Shown here piece by piece: positions 11,146 through 22,123 of a stretch of 64,000 bases of DNA; position 1 is the stretch's first letter, and each line of letters begins with the position of its first letter. The position numbers and the translations under genes were made by a program. Under the pieces are notes generated by a model. That model did not search any database. It saw only the letters and a program-made list of their open reading frames with translations, and was not told where the DNA came from. Source of the DNA: Adiantum capillus-veneris. Lineage: Eukaryota > Streptophyta > Polypodiopsida > Polypodiales > Pteridaceae. Where the stretch lies: positions 118,227,018 to 118,291,017 of the forward strand of contig CM043958.1 of assembly GCA_014529385.2 (NCBI GenBank), in the 5' to 3' direction.

Positions 11146-12023
11146 TTAATACCATTCAAACTCTTAAACTTGTAACTCTTAGTCCTCAATCACTCGTAGA
11201 CATGCATAAAGAGCCGCACAAATCTACTCGTTTATGTCTACATAAGACACAAAATTTCAACATTTTCCACATAATGAAATATTGAAAAATATCGCACATA
11301 TGCAACAACTTAAAACAGAGGCAACACTTAGTTTTGAAATTTTGATGCCTTTTTTGAAAAGAAATAACTCCAAATGCAATACCAATAAACCTTCAAACAC
11401 TGAAAGATTTTATTTATGATTTACATTGTCCACTCCATGCAAAATGTCAAAACTCTTAGGAAACAAACAAAACTGTTAGTGGCAAAGGATGCCTTGGTGG
11501 AGTTTCAATTGGTAATATATAATAATTATAATAATAACACCCAAATTTCCTACACTATCATACATAGATGAACCTTTTGTAAAAACAATCCCACAAACTC
11601 TATCGTCTTGTTTGAACCTTCCACAACTAGGATACATTATACATACTTTGTGGATACACATCACAACAGGGTTTCAATGGTCCTAATTGCAACCTTGAAG
11701 CTCACATAGCTAAGCATAGTTGTAATGATGGAAGCCAACATGCTACCTTCTGTCCCCAATCCACAAAGGTAGTACCTCATATTGTTTTGACAAAAATATC
11801 ATCTCAAGCAAGGACTCAAAACTTAATTTAAGTATACTCTATGGCTTCATGCCATGTAGATCAAGCAACAAAATTATAAAACCAAACAAAACAACATGTT
11901 CACTAATTTATCCTACCAATGTAATTCAAAGAAAGGTATGCTTTAGTAGATCAAGACAGTGAATCAAATTAACACACAAAAATACGTGCTTCAATTATTT
12001 CTAGTAGCCAAGGTTGAACATTG
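11146..12023. other. AT-rich non-coding spacer
   Basis: No gene, TIR or repeat recognised. Mostly AT-rich with short A-runs. Confidence 0.4.
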
Positions 12024-12599
12024 TTATATGGCACGGCCATTAGAAGATCGAGCCATCTTTGTCATCAACACATTCAATTGATTCGGGTGGACCTTGAGCC
12101 GTTTTACCTCTCCTTCTAGATCAAGGACCTGGTCCTTCAGTGCATCAATTTGGATCTGGATTTCCCTATTGGGCACGTGTGAGCTTTGCATTGATTCAAA
12201 TTGTTGCTCCATGCACACCAACATGTTGAATTGGTTCTCCTCAACCTAGGCGATTCCTCTATTGAAGCGTTATGCACATAAACACACCTCATTGCGAAGG
12301 TCTGCAATTTGTTGGCCATTTTCTTGCTGAGTCACGTCCAAAACTGCTTCCAAGTGTCGTTCAAAGTCCAATTGCCTAGACTCACTATGGGTAAAGAAGT
12401 CCCATAATGCAGCCATGAGTTCATGATTCCCATCATTTACCATAGGATTAACAGAAGAGGATCCCACACATCGAGCACTTCTCTTTGCCACTCGAACATT
12501 GGCAAACCTTGGAGGAGTAGACTCAACACCATCAGACTCAGTCTCAATGATGGCATTGTTATTAGTGTTTTCCATATCTGTACCATTAAAAAAGTACAT
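12024..12599 (-). pseudogene. Coiled-coil protein fragment, frameshifted
   Basis: Minus-strand gene fragment of unknown function. The first part (12599-12270) holds MENTNNN and an acidic stretch, then FTHSESRQLDFERHLEAVLD and QQENGQQIADLRNEV. After a frame change near 12250 the last part (12224-12024) reads QIQIDALKDQVLDLEGEVKR, a heptad-like coiled coil, and ends ARSSNGRAI. A TACAG acceptor-like site sits just before MENTN, so the first frame may start with an exon boundary at about 12575. It lies downstream of the Helitron coding region if the retrotransposon at 13684-42568 is removed, so it could be Helitron cargo or an unrelated gene fragment. Confidence 0.4.
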
Positions 12600-12799
12600 T
12601 ACAATGCATATAAAGCTGAATTATGTGTCAACTACCACGAAGGAAGAAATCCATTGCACAATATTACGAACATAACATCTTATCATACAAAAAAAACATA
12701 ATCTACACAAAGCAAAAGAGGTACAAGTTCAGGAAAAGACACAAAGAGACGTTAGAGTTTTCTTCATGCAACATGCATGATTTTCTCTCTTCCTTATTT

Positions 12800-12804
<5 letters not shown>
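12600..12804. other. Spacer before microsatellite
   Basis: No gene seen; short AT-rich stretch upstream (minus strand) of the coiled-coil fragment. Confidence 0.3.

Positions 12805-12891
<87 letters not shown>
12805..12891. repeat. Compound microsatellite (CT)n(CA)n
   Basis: About 49 bases of CT repeats followed directly by about 39 bases of CA repeats. Open frames crossing it (RERERE, VCVCVC, SLSLSL, THTHTH) are artefacts of the repeat. Confidence 0.97.
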
Positions 12892-12894
<3 letters not shown>

Positions 12895-13505
12895 CAACAT
12901 AGCAACCTATATATCCTCTCACAAATGTGAGGATCAATGCATAGAATTTTTATACTTAAAAAAAGATCCCTAAGATATGAACCTAATATATTGGATCCCT
13001 CAAACTCAAATAGCAAGTGGAAAACTCTAATGCATAGAATTACAAAGTCATAATAAACACCAAGATATTTAAAAATGCATCCATATATTCAAAGAAAATT
13101 ACCTAAAATGGATCACAAACATGGCAAAGTTGTTGATATGTTTGTCATAGAAACAAACACAATCAAGGACACTATTGTGCCACAAATGATCTAAGAGGCA
13201 ATAATAACATAGCTTGCTTCATCATGCAATTGGCAATCAGCTTGGAGTTTCTCCATTCCTAAATTAAGGACTATTTTTCCATCCCAAGGTTGATTATCTC
13301 TTGGATTAACAAACAAAAGTAGTAAAAAGGGAGACTTTTTTGGGAATAATACAATCGAAGCTCCAAAGACAACAATTTACACGTACTAGTTATTGTAGCT
13401 ATGTATGGTATTGCCAAACATGCAAGTTGTTTAGGCAAGTAGATTTGGTAGATCAACTCAACAAACCTAGAACTCTAGAGGTACTCCCAATCATTGGGAA
13501 TAGAA
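12892..13505. other. Non-coding region left of the E2 insertion
   Basis: AT-rich, with no convincing gene. A minus-strand open stretch at 13660-13475 (FARYEGYSIPNDWEYL) runs across the left copy of the 178-bp duplication and continues into unique DNA. A matching reading exists on the other side of the retrotransposon, so it may be part of a pre-insertion exon. Confidence 0.3.
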
Positions 13506-13683
13506 TATCCTTCATATCTAGCAAACCACTGAGCATCATCTTCATCCTGGGAAGACACACACTCCTTCCTTACCAAGTAGACACCGTACTCAACGTCGGA
13601 GTAGTATGCCAAAATACGCAATGTAAACATATCGATAGATAGCAACTTCCTAAGGTTCATAACACATAAGGAAACAAAAAAAC
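13506..13683. repeat. 178-bp direct duplication flanking E2, left copy
   Basis: Runs from TATCCTTCATATCTAGC to AAAAAAAC and stops exactly where the left LTR of E2 begins (TGTCATAAAA at 13684). The right copy (42569-42746) starts exactly at the last base of the right LTR. The two have the same length and about 13 differences, similar to the divergence seen between the two E2 LTRs. This behaves like a target-site duplication but is far longer than the 4-6 bp made by LTR integrases. Confidence 0.85.
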
Positions 13684-13785
13684 TGTCATAAAATCTAATA
13701 TCTAATATCTAACCAACCCAAATGATTCTCTCATATTAAACTGATTAGTTAATGTGGGAGAATAAATAGGAACAAGGGTTAAGAT

Positions 13786-14556
13786 CTCGGGGGATTCACC
13801 ATAGAAAACTTACCACACCACGTAAGTACAGGGAAGGAAGTTTTTTTTTACAAGTTACATAAGCGTATAAGTCAAGGGCAGGACCCCAATAATTTATCTC
13901 CCAAGCTTAAAAGTAAGGGAGGGGGGTATCATATTTGGGGGGGGGGGGAGGGGAGAAGTGAGAAATTGGAAAAATGAGAGAAAGTTTTTGTGTTTCAAAA
14001 TCATGGCTTCCCAAAAGAGTCTGCCACGATCTTTTGAGTCAATAGCTACAAAGATACATGCAAGAACTAACACTGCTTTGTATCAATTTCTTGTTTTGTG
14101 ATTATAGTTCATCTGTTGAGGGGATGAAAGCTATAAAGAGTTTGTATGGATGGAAATTTACATAGAGATCCTAACACAACTTTATAGCCATGTTTTTTGA
14201 GTAATTTAGATGGGTCAAAATTAGATGAGTAGCCAAAGTGCAGGATGATCGGGCATATAGTTTGAAAGTCAAACTAAGACACACTAAGTATACATCTAGT
14301 TATCAATAGAAGTGGTTCCTTAGTATGTCTCCAATCACTATGCTACACACTCTTTGACTAGTTTTAGTTAGTTAGATCATGTGAGACCTAAATTTTATAT
14401 GTAAGATAGGGGTATGATAGTTTTCTTCATTGATTGTTGTATAAGAGTGTAGAAACGGGGGTCATATTCCCTAATATGAGTCGTATATAGGGGTCTTATC
14501 AAAGTTGTCCGCTCGCAGGTGGCGTCCTGTTTTGTATATAGTGTGAATCCCCCGAG
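13786..14556. mobile_element. hAT-like MITE, copy 1 (in E2 LTR)
   Basis: A 771-bp non-coding element with perfect 14-bp inverted ends CTCGGGGGATTCAC / GTGAATCCCCCGAG and an 8-bp target duplication GTTAAGAT (13778-13785 and 14557-14564). The empty site is in the right LTR near 41032-41039. An 8-bp duplication is typical of the hAT superfamily. The near-left end includes a G-run at about 13938-13955. A second copy lies at 43984-44757. Confidence 0.88.
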
Positions 14557-14941
14557 GTTAAGATATAGACATGTGCTTATAGATCTATCTCAACACGGGG
14601 CCAATGGTAAAGGGGCCCAAATGAGATATGGTCTATCAAAGAGCAAGGCTAACAAATGGAGCATAAGACCTTAGGGTTAGCTTGATTGAAGGCCTCCAAT
14701 AATGTATGTAAAAGTCCATTCACCTTAGGTAAGCTAGGGCTGACCTTGAGGCGAGGGAACTCAACCCAGCTCGAGGTGATTGTCCTGCTTGTCATGCTTC
14801 ATGACTAAGGTGCTTGAGGTGCTTGATGACTGAGGTGCTTGAGATGCTTGAGGTTCTTGATGATTGAGATGCTTGAGGTGCTTGACATGCTTGAGATGCT
14901 AGGGTTGCACTTGAGGTGAGAACCCAGCCCAAGCTTAAAGT

Positions 14942-16551
14942 TGTAATGGAATTGGCCTATTTAACTTGAGAGTAGCGGAAATTAATGACAGTACTTTTGA
15001 GAAATAACTTTGTGAGCATAACGGGTGAACATTATTGAAGATGGCAACATAATCATAGCAATTAGTTAACTTGGCATGAACAATACTTTTGCAAGAGAGA
15101 GAATTTAGAGAACATGACAACAATTGAGGACCGGATTTATGTGGAGCCGGTCCCCCCTCCAATAGGCATTTGTATTATGATTTCTCCCATTAAGAGAGAC
15201 TTGTTACAATACAGTCTTTGTGTTCCTTGCGACCTAGGTGATGCAATGAAGATGGAAGCTTCATGCATCACAAACATAAATAAACTTGAAGAAAGCTTTA
15301 ACTATCCCAAGCCTCAGTCCCAAGACCTCAAACACCTTCGAAGGTGGAGAGAGCTAGCAGGTAATGAGGGTAGGGAAGAGGAAGAAGAAACATTTCGTAG
15401 GAGAAAGAATTAGTTCCTCACTTATCATACTCTTGTTGCTAGCATACATAATAGCATAGTAATGAAGGAGAATGAGATGGAAAGCTTAAGCATTGAAGCA
15501 TGGCTCTTGGTTGGATTTGCACTCCATAGCCAAGAGTGTTGGTGTAGGCTCTCAACCTCTACTTGCTTGGAGAAGAAGAGGGAGCTCTTGAACTTTGCAT
15601 AGCACACAATGAGAGTGTTTGTGAGTGTGTGTGGGTGAGTATACCCCCTAAGCATCCCCCTAGCTTGCTTGGGTCGACCCCCCCTTGTAGCTCATGCTTG
15701 AAGCTCATTGGACCCCTCCAGGCCTAGCCAATCATGAGCAGGAGGCATTACAAGCAGTAGGGGTAGCCTTGAGACAAGTGTCCCCCTTTCCCCTTTGAGA
15801 GAGAGGGCTAGATAAATGCTAAATCAATTAATTAAATCTCCTAAATTATTATTGTACCCCTTGGGTGGCCAACCAATAGTTTTTAGGCATCTCATGAAGG
15901 TAACATAGGTAGGGGCCTGACATGTGTCCTTGCTGCCTCTTTAAGCTTGGGGCTTCCTTGTGTGTGTGAGTGGGTGTTCTCTCTCTAGCCCCTAGGAAAA
16001 GGGCTCGCCCCCCCTCTTGTAGGGATGCTTTTGACTTTTGGTGCTCAAGAACCTTAGTCATCAAGCATGACTAAGCACTTGAACTAGGGGGTATTCCCAC
16101 AAGCATCTCAGGCAAGCTTGTCAAAGCACCTCAAGTACCTTAATCATGTAGCAAGTCAAGCACCTCAAGCATGTAGCAGATCAAGCACCTCAAGCACCTT
16201 AATCAAGCACCTCAAGCATGACAAGCACCTCAAGCACGACAAGCACCTCGAGCTTGGGCCGGGTTCCCACCTCAAGCTCAGCCCTAGCTTACCTAAGGTC
16301 AAAGGACTTTTACACACATTATTGGAGGTCTTCAATGAATCTAACCCCTTAGGTCTTATGCTCCATTGGTTAGCCTTGCTCTTGATAGACCATCTCCCAT
16401 TTGGGCCCCTTTACCATTGGCCCCGTGTTGAGATATATCTATAAGCACATATCTATATCTTAACACTTGTTCCCGTTTATTCTCCCACATTAAGTGATCA
16501 ATTTAATATGAGAAAATCATTTGGGTTGGTTAGATATTAGATTTTATGACA
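14942..16551 (-). repeat. E1 3' LTR
   Basis: 1610 bp, TGTCATAAAA...TTCCATTACA when read on the minus strand. It pairs with 22124-23735. It contains a run of short degenerate CAAGCACCTCAAG-type repeats at about 16095-16260. Short open frames inside it (for example 15425-15655) recur in both LTRs only because the DNA is duplicated. Confidence 0.95.
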
Positions 16552-16566
16552 TTACCTCTCTCTTGA
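16552..16566 (-). other. E1 polypurine tract
   Basis: On the minus strand the bases TTCAAGAGAGAGGTAA end directly at the 3' LTR start TGTCAT. The same sequence ends at 40939 before the E2 3' LTR. This is the expected plus-strand primer site for reverse transcription. Confidence 0.8.
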
Positions 16567-16883
16567 AATCATAGTCGTCCTCGACTATGAGGTAGAAGAG
16601 ATAAAGCCTTAGTCATTTGTCAATCGTACTTAGCGGGTAGAGGATCCCTTTTTACCCTACGACATCTTTCCAAGATGGATGACTAATCCATTTGGTGCTT
16701 GTGAGACATAGCTGCCGCAAGCATGTCTACTCTTTAGTCCATTTCATTCTCCCAAAGTAGAGTGACAAGTTCTACTTGGTGTTTGAGAGACGTCGTCATC
16801 ACAAACATGATTCTAAGCATGCATACTAGTTAAATTTTTGCACAATTAAAAAGAGGACTAGTTAAAACATGAGTCATTTAAAA

Positions 16884-17371
16884 GAAATTTGTACATTTGC
16901 TTACTCTAATGTAGCATTGTAAGCATTGACAAGGTTCATACTATCCTTAAGTTGTACTCCTTGCATCCATCTAGCATCTTCAAAAGGATAATTTTTGAAC
17001 TTAATAGGATACCGTCGGATAATCTTACCATGTTGTAGTACCTTGTCTTAATGCCGAAGGACAGCTTCAGGTTGTAGCACCTCTTCTTGGTCTTCAATTT
17101 CAGGAGGGTCTTCAATAATTGGTTCAATTGGTGGCTCTCCTTTGTAGGGCTTAAGTAGGCTTACATGAAAGGCATTGTGTATAAGCCAATGGTTGGGCAA
17201 CTTGAGTTGATAAGCCGTTTCATTGATGGGCTTCAAGATTTGAAAAGGACCATAGTATCTTTTTGCTAGTTTAGCATAATACTTTTGATGGCCCGTAGGA
17301 TTTTTGCCCGTCGTTTTTCTTAATCGAGCCTTAGGAAACTTGAGTAAGACCCAATCATTTTCTTTGAACAT
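16884..17371 (-). pseudogene. E1 integrase C-terminus: GPY/F module and chromodomain
   Basis: The frame opens with [13 protein letters not shown] and contains [20 protein letters not shown], the GPY/F module of chromoviral integrases. [11 protein letters not shown] follows, then an acidic linker, an in-frame TAA at about 17048, and then HGKIIRRYPIKFKN, YPFEDARW. The last part fits a degenerate chromodomain (compare the usual YLVKWKG-YP-x2-ATWE), which in this clade may tether integration to modified histones. The frame ends NAYNATLE before TAA. It is in the same frame as the integrase core, from which it is separated by a TGA at 17372-17374 (E2 has a Leu codon there). Confidence 0.8.
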
Positions 17372-18385
17372 TCAGGCTCTTCTGTGCTTATCAGCAGCAG
17401 CTTTTTGCCTTTGTTGAGAGATGGATATAGCCTCCCTAATCTTTTGAAAAGATTCTTGTAGGTCACGGCTATACTCATCGGCAGTGAAGATCTTCCCATG
17501 TACTTTGAGTAGCAAGGGACTTTTAAGTCTTCCCTCAATGATCTCAAAAGGTGCTTTTCCCGTAGAAGTATGTACAGTATTATTGTAGGCATACTCTACA
17601 AGAGGTAAGTACTTTTCCCATTGTGAGCGTTGATCTACTTGGGTAACATAAGTCTTGAGTAGATCGAGTATCGTAAGATTGGCTATCTCACTTTGGCCAT
17701 CCATTTGTGGGTGATAGGCCGAAGAGAAATTCAATCTTGTTCCTAGATTTTCAAAGAGACCTTTCCAGAAATTACTGGTCATTCTAGGATCTCTATCTGA
17801 CACGATGGATGTGGGTAATCCATGGTGCTTGAAAATCTGAGATATGAAGAGAGTTGCCATTTGATGTGCCTTAATAGTCTTTTTGACAGGAATAAAATGT
17901 GCTTGCTTGCTAAACCTGTCGACTATTGTCCATATTCCTGTATTCCCATGGATAGACTTGGGTAATCCAAAGATGAAATCCATGGATATACTCTCCCATG
18001 GTGAATTTGGAATAGGCAATGGCTGGAGTAATCCAGGTTGCTTACCTCTATTATACTTGGTCTTTTGGCATACTACACATTTTGATACATACTCTTGTAT
18101 GTCCACTTTCATGGTAGGCCAATAAAAGTACGTCTCTACTCCTCGGAGAGTAGGTTGAATACCTCTATGCCCCGCATATGGAGGAGCATGGGATTCATAC
18201 ATAACTTTCTCACGAAGGGAATGGGTAACACATAGCCTATTTCCGTGGAGAAGATAACCATCCTGCAAGGTGAATGGTTCCTCTTTCTTCCCCAAAGCAA
18301 GGGCTGACATTATGTCTCTAAAGTCAGGGTCAGTAGCATACTCATCTATCATAGAGGATAGATCATTGTGAGTAGCTATAGACAC
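17372..18385 (-). pseudogene. E1 integrase core
   Basis: 337 codons open. An N-terminal zinc-binding region (HAPPYAGHRGIQPTL, then CVVCQKTK; H-x3-H-like plus C-x2-C) is followed by the DDE core: SMDFIFGLPKS (first Asp), IVSDRDPRMTSNFW (second Asp) and the Glu in GQSEIANLTILDLL. The protein joins reverse-transcribed DNA into the genome. It lies directly downstream of RNase H in one frame, after a TGA at about 18398 that E2 shares. A second stop closes it at 17372. Family assignment is certain; function is lost. Confidence 0.95.
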
Positions 18386-18400
18386 CGCATTAACTTTTGG

Positions 18401-19582
18401 TCATTGTGAAAGTGCGTCGGCAACTTGATTGTGCTTACCAGCTATGTGAGCAATATGGAAATTAAATTGCAAAAGAAAATTTTTCCATCTCATTTGTGTG
18501 TCGGAAAGCTTGGTTTGCGTCATGAAGTACTTGAGACTTTGGTGGTCGGTTCGTAGGATAAATGGAGTCCCCAATAGGTAGTGCTTCCATGTGTCTAGGG
18601 CATGTAGAACAGCTAAAAGCTCTTTCTCATAAATACCCAAGACTCGTTCATCACTATTGAGCCTTCGGCTCTCATATGCTATGGCATGCCCTTCTTGAAG
18701 AAAAACCGCTCCAAGGCAATCACCACAAGCATCACATTGGACCTCAAATGGCTTTGAGAGATCTGGAAGCACGAGGACTGGTTGGGAAGTAAGTTTCTCT
18801 TTGAGTTTTTCAAAATCATTTTGGTCCTTAGCAATCCATAAAAACTTAACGTTCTTCTTAGTTAAGTCGTGTAGTGGTCCTGCTACTTGAGAGAATTTTG
18901 CTATGAAGCGTCTATAGTATGCACACATACCGATAAAGCTTCTTAGCTCATGTAGATTTCTCGGGTTAGGCCATGCTTTTATTACCTCTAACTTTGATGG
19001 ATCCATTTGGATACCATCTTTAGAGATAATATGACCTAGGTACTGAATCTCTTGAAGGTAGAATTCGCTTTTCTTTGGGTTGAGATAAAGCTTGTTCTCC
19101 CTCAATGCTTGAAAAATCACTTGGAGATGTTGCTTATGTTCCTCCAAAGATTTGGAGTAGATGATGATATCATCAAAGAACACTCCAGTGAATTTACAAT
19201 ATGGTCTAAAAATTTTCTCCATCAAACGATTGACCGTAGCTGGTGCATTAGTCAAGCCAAAAGGGATGACTAGATATTCATAAAGACCAAACGTTGTGCA
19301 AAACGCGGTCTTTAAGATATCTTCATCCACTATCCTTATTTGATGATAGCCACTCTTAAGGTCAATCCTACTGAAGTAGGTAGAGCCTTGTAGCTTATCA
19401 AATAGATCTTCTACCCGAGGTATGGGAAATCTGTTTTTGATAGTGATATGGTTTAGTGCTCGATAGTCCACACACATACGGTATGTACCATCTTTCTTTT
19501 TCACTAAAAGGAATGGAGAACAAAAGGGAGAGGAACTAGGCCTCACCATCACTTTGTCTACCAGCTCTTGTACTTGCCTCAT
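18401..19582 (-). pseudogene. E1 reverse transcriptase and RNase H
   Basis: 393 codons open. RT motifs in order: [40 protein letters not shown] (catalytic Asp), [16 protein letters not shown] and the catalytic box VFFDDIIIYS (F-x-DD form). RNase H follows with VQCDACGDCLGAVF, YEKELLAVLHALDTW and LRTDHQSLKYF, ending HIAGKHNQVADALSQ. It copies element RNA to DNA and degrades the template. An in-frame TGA at 19676-19678 separates it from protease; the RT itself has no internal stop from 19582 on. Confidence 0.96.
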
Positions 19583-19675
19583 GATCTCCTCTTGTTGAGC
19601 TTGTGAGACTCGATAAGGAGGCTTGTTAGGTGGTGAGCTTCCAGGAAGGAGTTCAATGTGATGGTCATCATCCCC

Positions 19676-20476
19676 TCATTTTGGAGGTAAGTCCATAGGG
19701 ATATCATCGATGAACACATCTTGGAATCCTTTTAGAAAATTAGACAAGTCTAACTCTTCTTGATTCCTAACATTTACATTTGATGAAACATTAGTATCTT
19801 TTAGAGACTCTTTGACAAAAATCATGTACGCAGAAACTGAGCTCTTCATTGACTTATCAAAAGCAAGAGGATTTACAAGTGGAATAGTGCGACCACGCTC
19901 ACTAGCATCTATATATATGTTCTTTCCCCTGTAGGTAAAGTAGATTCTCCTTTCAGGGAACTTCATGTTGGCAGCCATGCGATCAAACCATGGTGCCCCT
20001 AGGACAACATCTTGATGTTGGAGAGGAGAGATGAAGAAGTCTTCTTTGTCGACATAGCTTTTGACATGAAGCCTCAACTTCCCAATCAAGGGAGTAACGG
20101 AGTCTTGTTGTCCCTTGAAAGCTGCATCAGCCACTACTATATCTCCCATCTCAAAAGCTTGAATGCCCAACTTGGTGGCCAACTCTATTGATATGAAGTT
20201 GAGAGTATAGCCAGGGTCAAACAAGATGAAGGCATCATGCTCTCTTACCTTTCCCCAAGCAGAGGAGAGTGATGATCCTTTGCAATGAGAATCCTCTTTT
20301 GGAGCTTCGATGGTGGAAGCCCTAGGAGTCTCATTGCGTGTATTCTTCTTGGGGCAAGAACGATAGCCATGTCCTTGCTCCCCACACTTGAAACACTTAT
20401 GGTCCTTGCCAAAAGCTTCAAGCTCTTCAGGAGAGATTTTGTTTTTACCTTTGTAAACTCCCTTCTCCTTGGACCG

Positions 20477-20521
<45 letters not shown>

Positions 20522-20644
20522 GGAAGTGACTTGGGAATTATTTTGAGCATTGGTTTTCCCCTTTGCATCATTTTTGTCTTTGTTTTCCATGGGCTTGACA
20601 TTACGTCTAGCCCCTTGATGGAAATTGATGCGTGAAGCAACCAC
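19676..20644 (-). pseudogene. E1 nucleocapsid zinc knuckle and protease
   Basis: Opens in a basic stretch, then a run of Asn residues coded by a triplet repeat (20478-20522), then the CCHC zinc knuckle CFKCGEQGHGYRSC, then an aspartic protease with active-site motif LFDPGYTLNFIS (D-P-G instead of D-S/T-G) and a later VVLGAPWFDRM, followed by a linker ending MDLPPK before an in-frame TGA. It is in the same frame as RT and integrase. The gag part upstream (21710-20709) lies in a different frame, so a shift occurs near 20,690. Confidence 0.9.
20478..20522. repeat. (TTG)n triplet repeat coding poly-Asn
   Basis: About 15 TTG units, read as AAC on the minus strand inside E1 gag. The copy in E2 has lost this region by deletion. 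Confidence 0.95.
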
Positions 20645-20708
20645 GGTATGATGGATTACTTCGATAATAGTAGCAGGCCGTTGAGAGTTGATTTATTCGG
20701 CCATCTCT

Positions 20709-21710
20709 TCAGGTAATCTCGCACAGAATTGTTGGCCTTTGCTCGGCAAAGTCTATCTTTTGAAAGACAGTAGCCTTGAGATGTAAATCCCAAAACTTGT
20801 CTACATATTTGTGGATAGACTCATGGGAGAGGAGCTTTAAGCTGCGCCATTCGTTAAGCACTTTGTCCTTCGCATCGCTTGCAAGGAATTTCTTCATGAT
20901 GGAAACTCATAGAGTTTTCCATGTCTTTGGGGCTTCGCCATTTCCATGAAGGCTAGCCCACCATTGACGAGCTGATTTTTGGAAGTGCATAGCTACATGG
21001 TGTAGCTTGGAGGACTCTGTGAAGCCCTCATCTCCAAAGGCCGCATCAAATTGCTGGATGAAGGCCAACACTTTGTCGGTAGCACCAAAGGTGCCATCAT
21101 AGGTGAGAAAAGAGATACTCTTTTCTCCCTCCTTGAACTTCTTTAGCTTTTGTGACCTTCGCCATGCAGGAAATGATTTGCGATGTCCTCCCCTCTTGTA
21201 TTCTCTAGGAGAATAGCCATAACTTTCATCGGAAGAGGAGGAAGGTGAAGAAGAAGGAGAAGAGGGTGACCTCTTCCTAACCCTTTTCTTCCTTTGTTTC
21301 CTCTCTTGCCTTTCAGAGTGATGAGGAGAAGGACTATGTGTTGATCTTTTCCTCTTGGGAGGAGTAGGCGATCGTCTAGACCGCCGTCTTCGTGGAGCTA
21401 CATCTTCAGAGGAACATAAATTGTCCTTGCTTTCTTGCTCTTTGGATTCCTCCTCTCGAATGGGAGAGAGTCTTCTTTTGGGGGTCTCTTCAAGAGGCCT
21501 CCTAAGCTCTCTCTCCTCTTGGAGAGGAAGGGAAATTCCATAAGCACGAAGTTGTTGAGTAACTTCGGCTTTCAAAGCAGGGTTTCCCATAGCTTGTTGC
21601 AACCTAGTGACGAGATAATTCACAAACATGGGAACATCATCATTAGCACCTTCATGTGCAAAATCAAAGCTATCAATATTCATTCTACTCTCTTTATTAT
21701 TGTCAACCAT
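20709..21710 (-). pseudogene. E1 gag
   Basis: Capsid-type protein. MVDNNKESRMNIDSFDFAHE at 21710 is the likely start, because the same start is found in E2 (26626); an ATG 42 bases upstream lies in the leader. A Ser/Arg/Lys-rich middle (RRRRSRRSPTPPKRKRSTHS, then SPSSPSSSPSSSS) precedes the retroviral-type capsid part with FIQQFDAAFGDEGFTESSKL and ARQWWASLHGNG, where RQWWASL is typical of Ty3 gag. A TGA at 20907-20909 interrupts it in frame; the sequence continues with IMKKFLASDAKDKVLNEW to a stop near 20709. Confidence 0.9.
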
Positions 21711-22110
21711 GTTAACAAAATTTATGTATATACTTAGTGTATGCTTTGGCAATTCAAAACCTTAGTTGCCACTCCTCTTAGCCTTTGAAAATTGGCTCTT
21801 AAGTATCTACACCCACGGCTCAAAGTGGTTAATTATAGAGAGTAGAGGAGTAGGTCTAACATAGCAGAGTTGCCAAGGGCTAGCTCCTTTCGTACTTCTT
21901 ATGGCTCAATAATGGTAAAGCCGTAGGCAAGTCTAAAAAGACTCCATTATTAAGTCCAAAGCTCCTGAGGTGTGCACCATCCCCCACATAGTGGGCTTAA
22001 CAAAACCGATATTAGATCCCAAATCCACTTACCCTAATGTAATTAACAACATCAACCATTTATAGGCTACTTAAGGACCTCTCTTCTTAAGCAAGAAAGA
22101 GAAACCAAAT

Positions 22111-22122
22111 GCTCTGATACCA
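22111..22122 (-). other. E1 primer-binding site (tRNA-iMet)
   Basis: Minus strand TGGTATCAGAGC, complementary to the 3' end of plant initiator tRNA-Met, lies one base inside the 5' LTR end (22124). Confidence 0.93.
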
Positions 22123-22123
22123 A

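Noticed and set aside
12623-12973. Open frames with SLSLSL and THTHTH or RERERE runs
   Set aside because: They are translations of the (CT)n(CA)n microsatellite. The same applies to frames at 49119-49467, 53307-53652 and 53665-54253.
15425-15655. Recurrent small open frames in the LTRs (also 22610-22840, 24241-24480, 41898-42146)
   Set aside because: They recur only because the LTR DNA is repeated; no domain, start context or conservation beyond the DNA.
20285-20635. Plus-strand frame with a poly-Val run
   Set aside because: Antisense shadow of the E1 poly-Asn gag segment.
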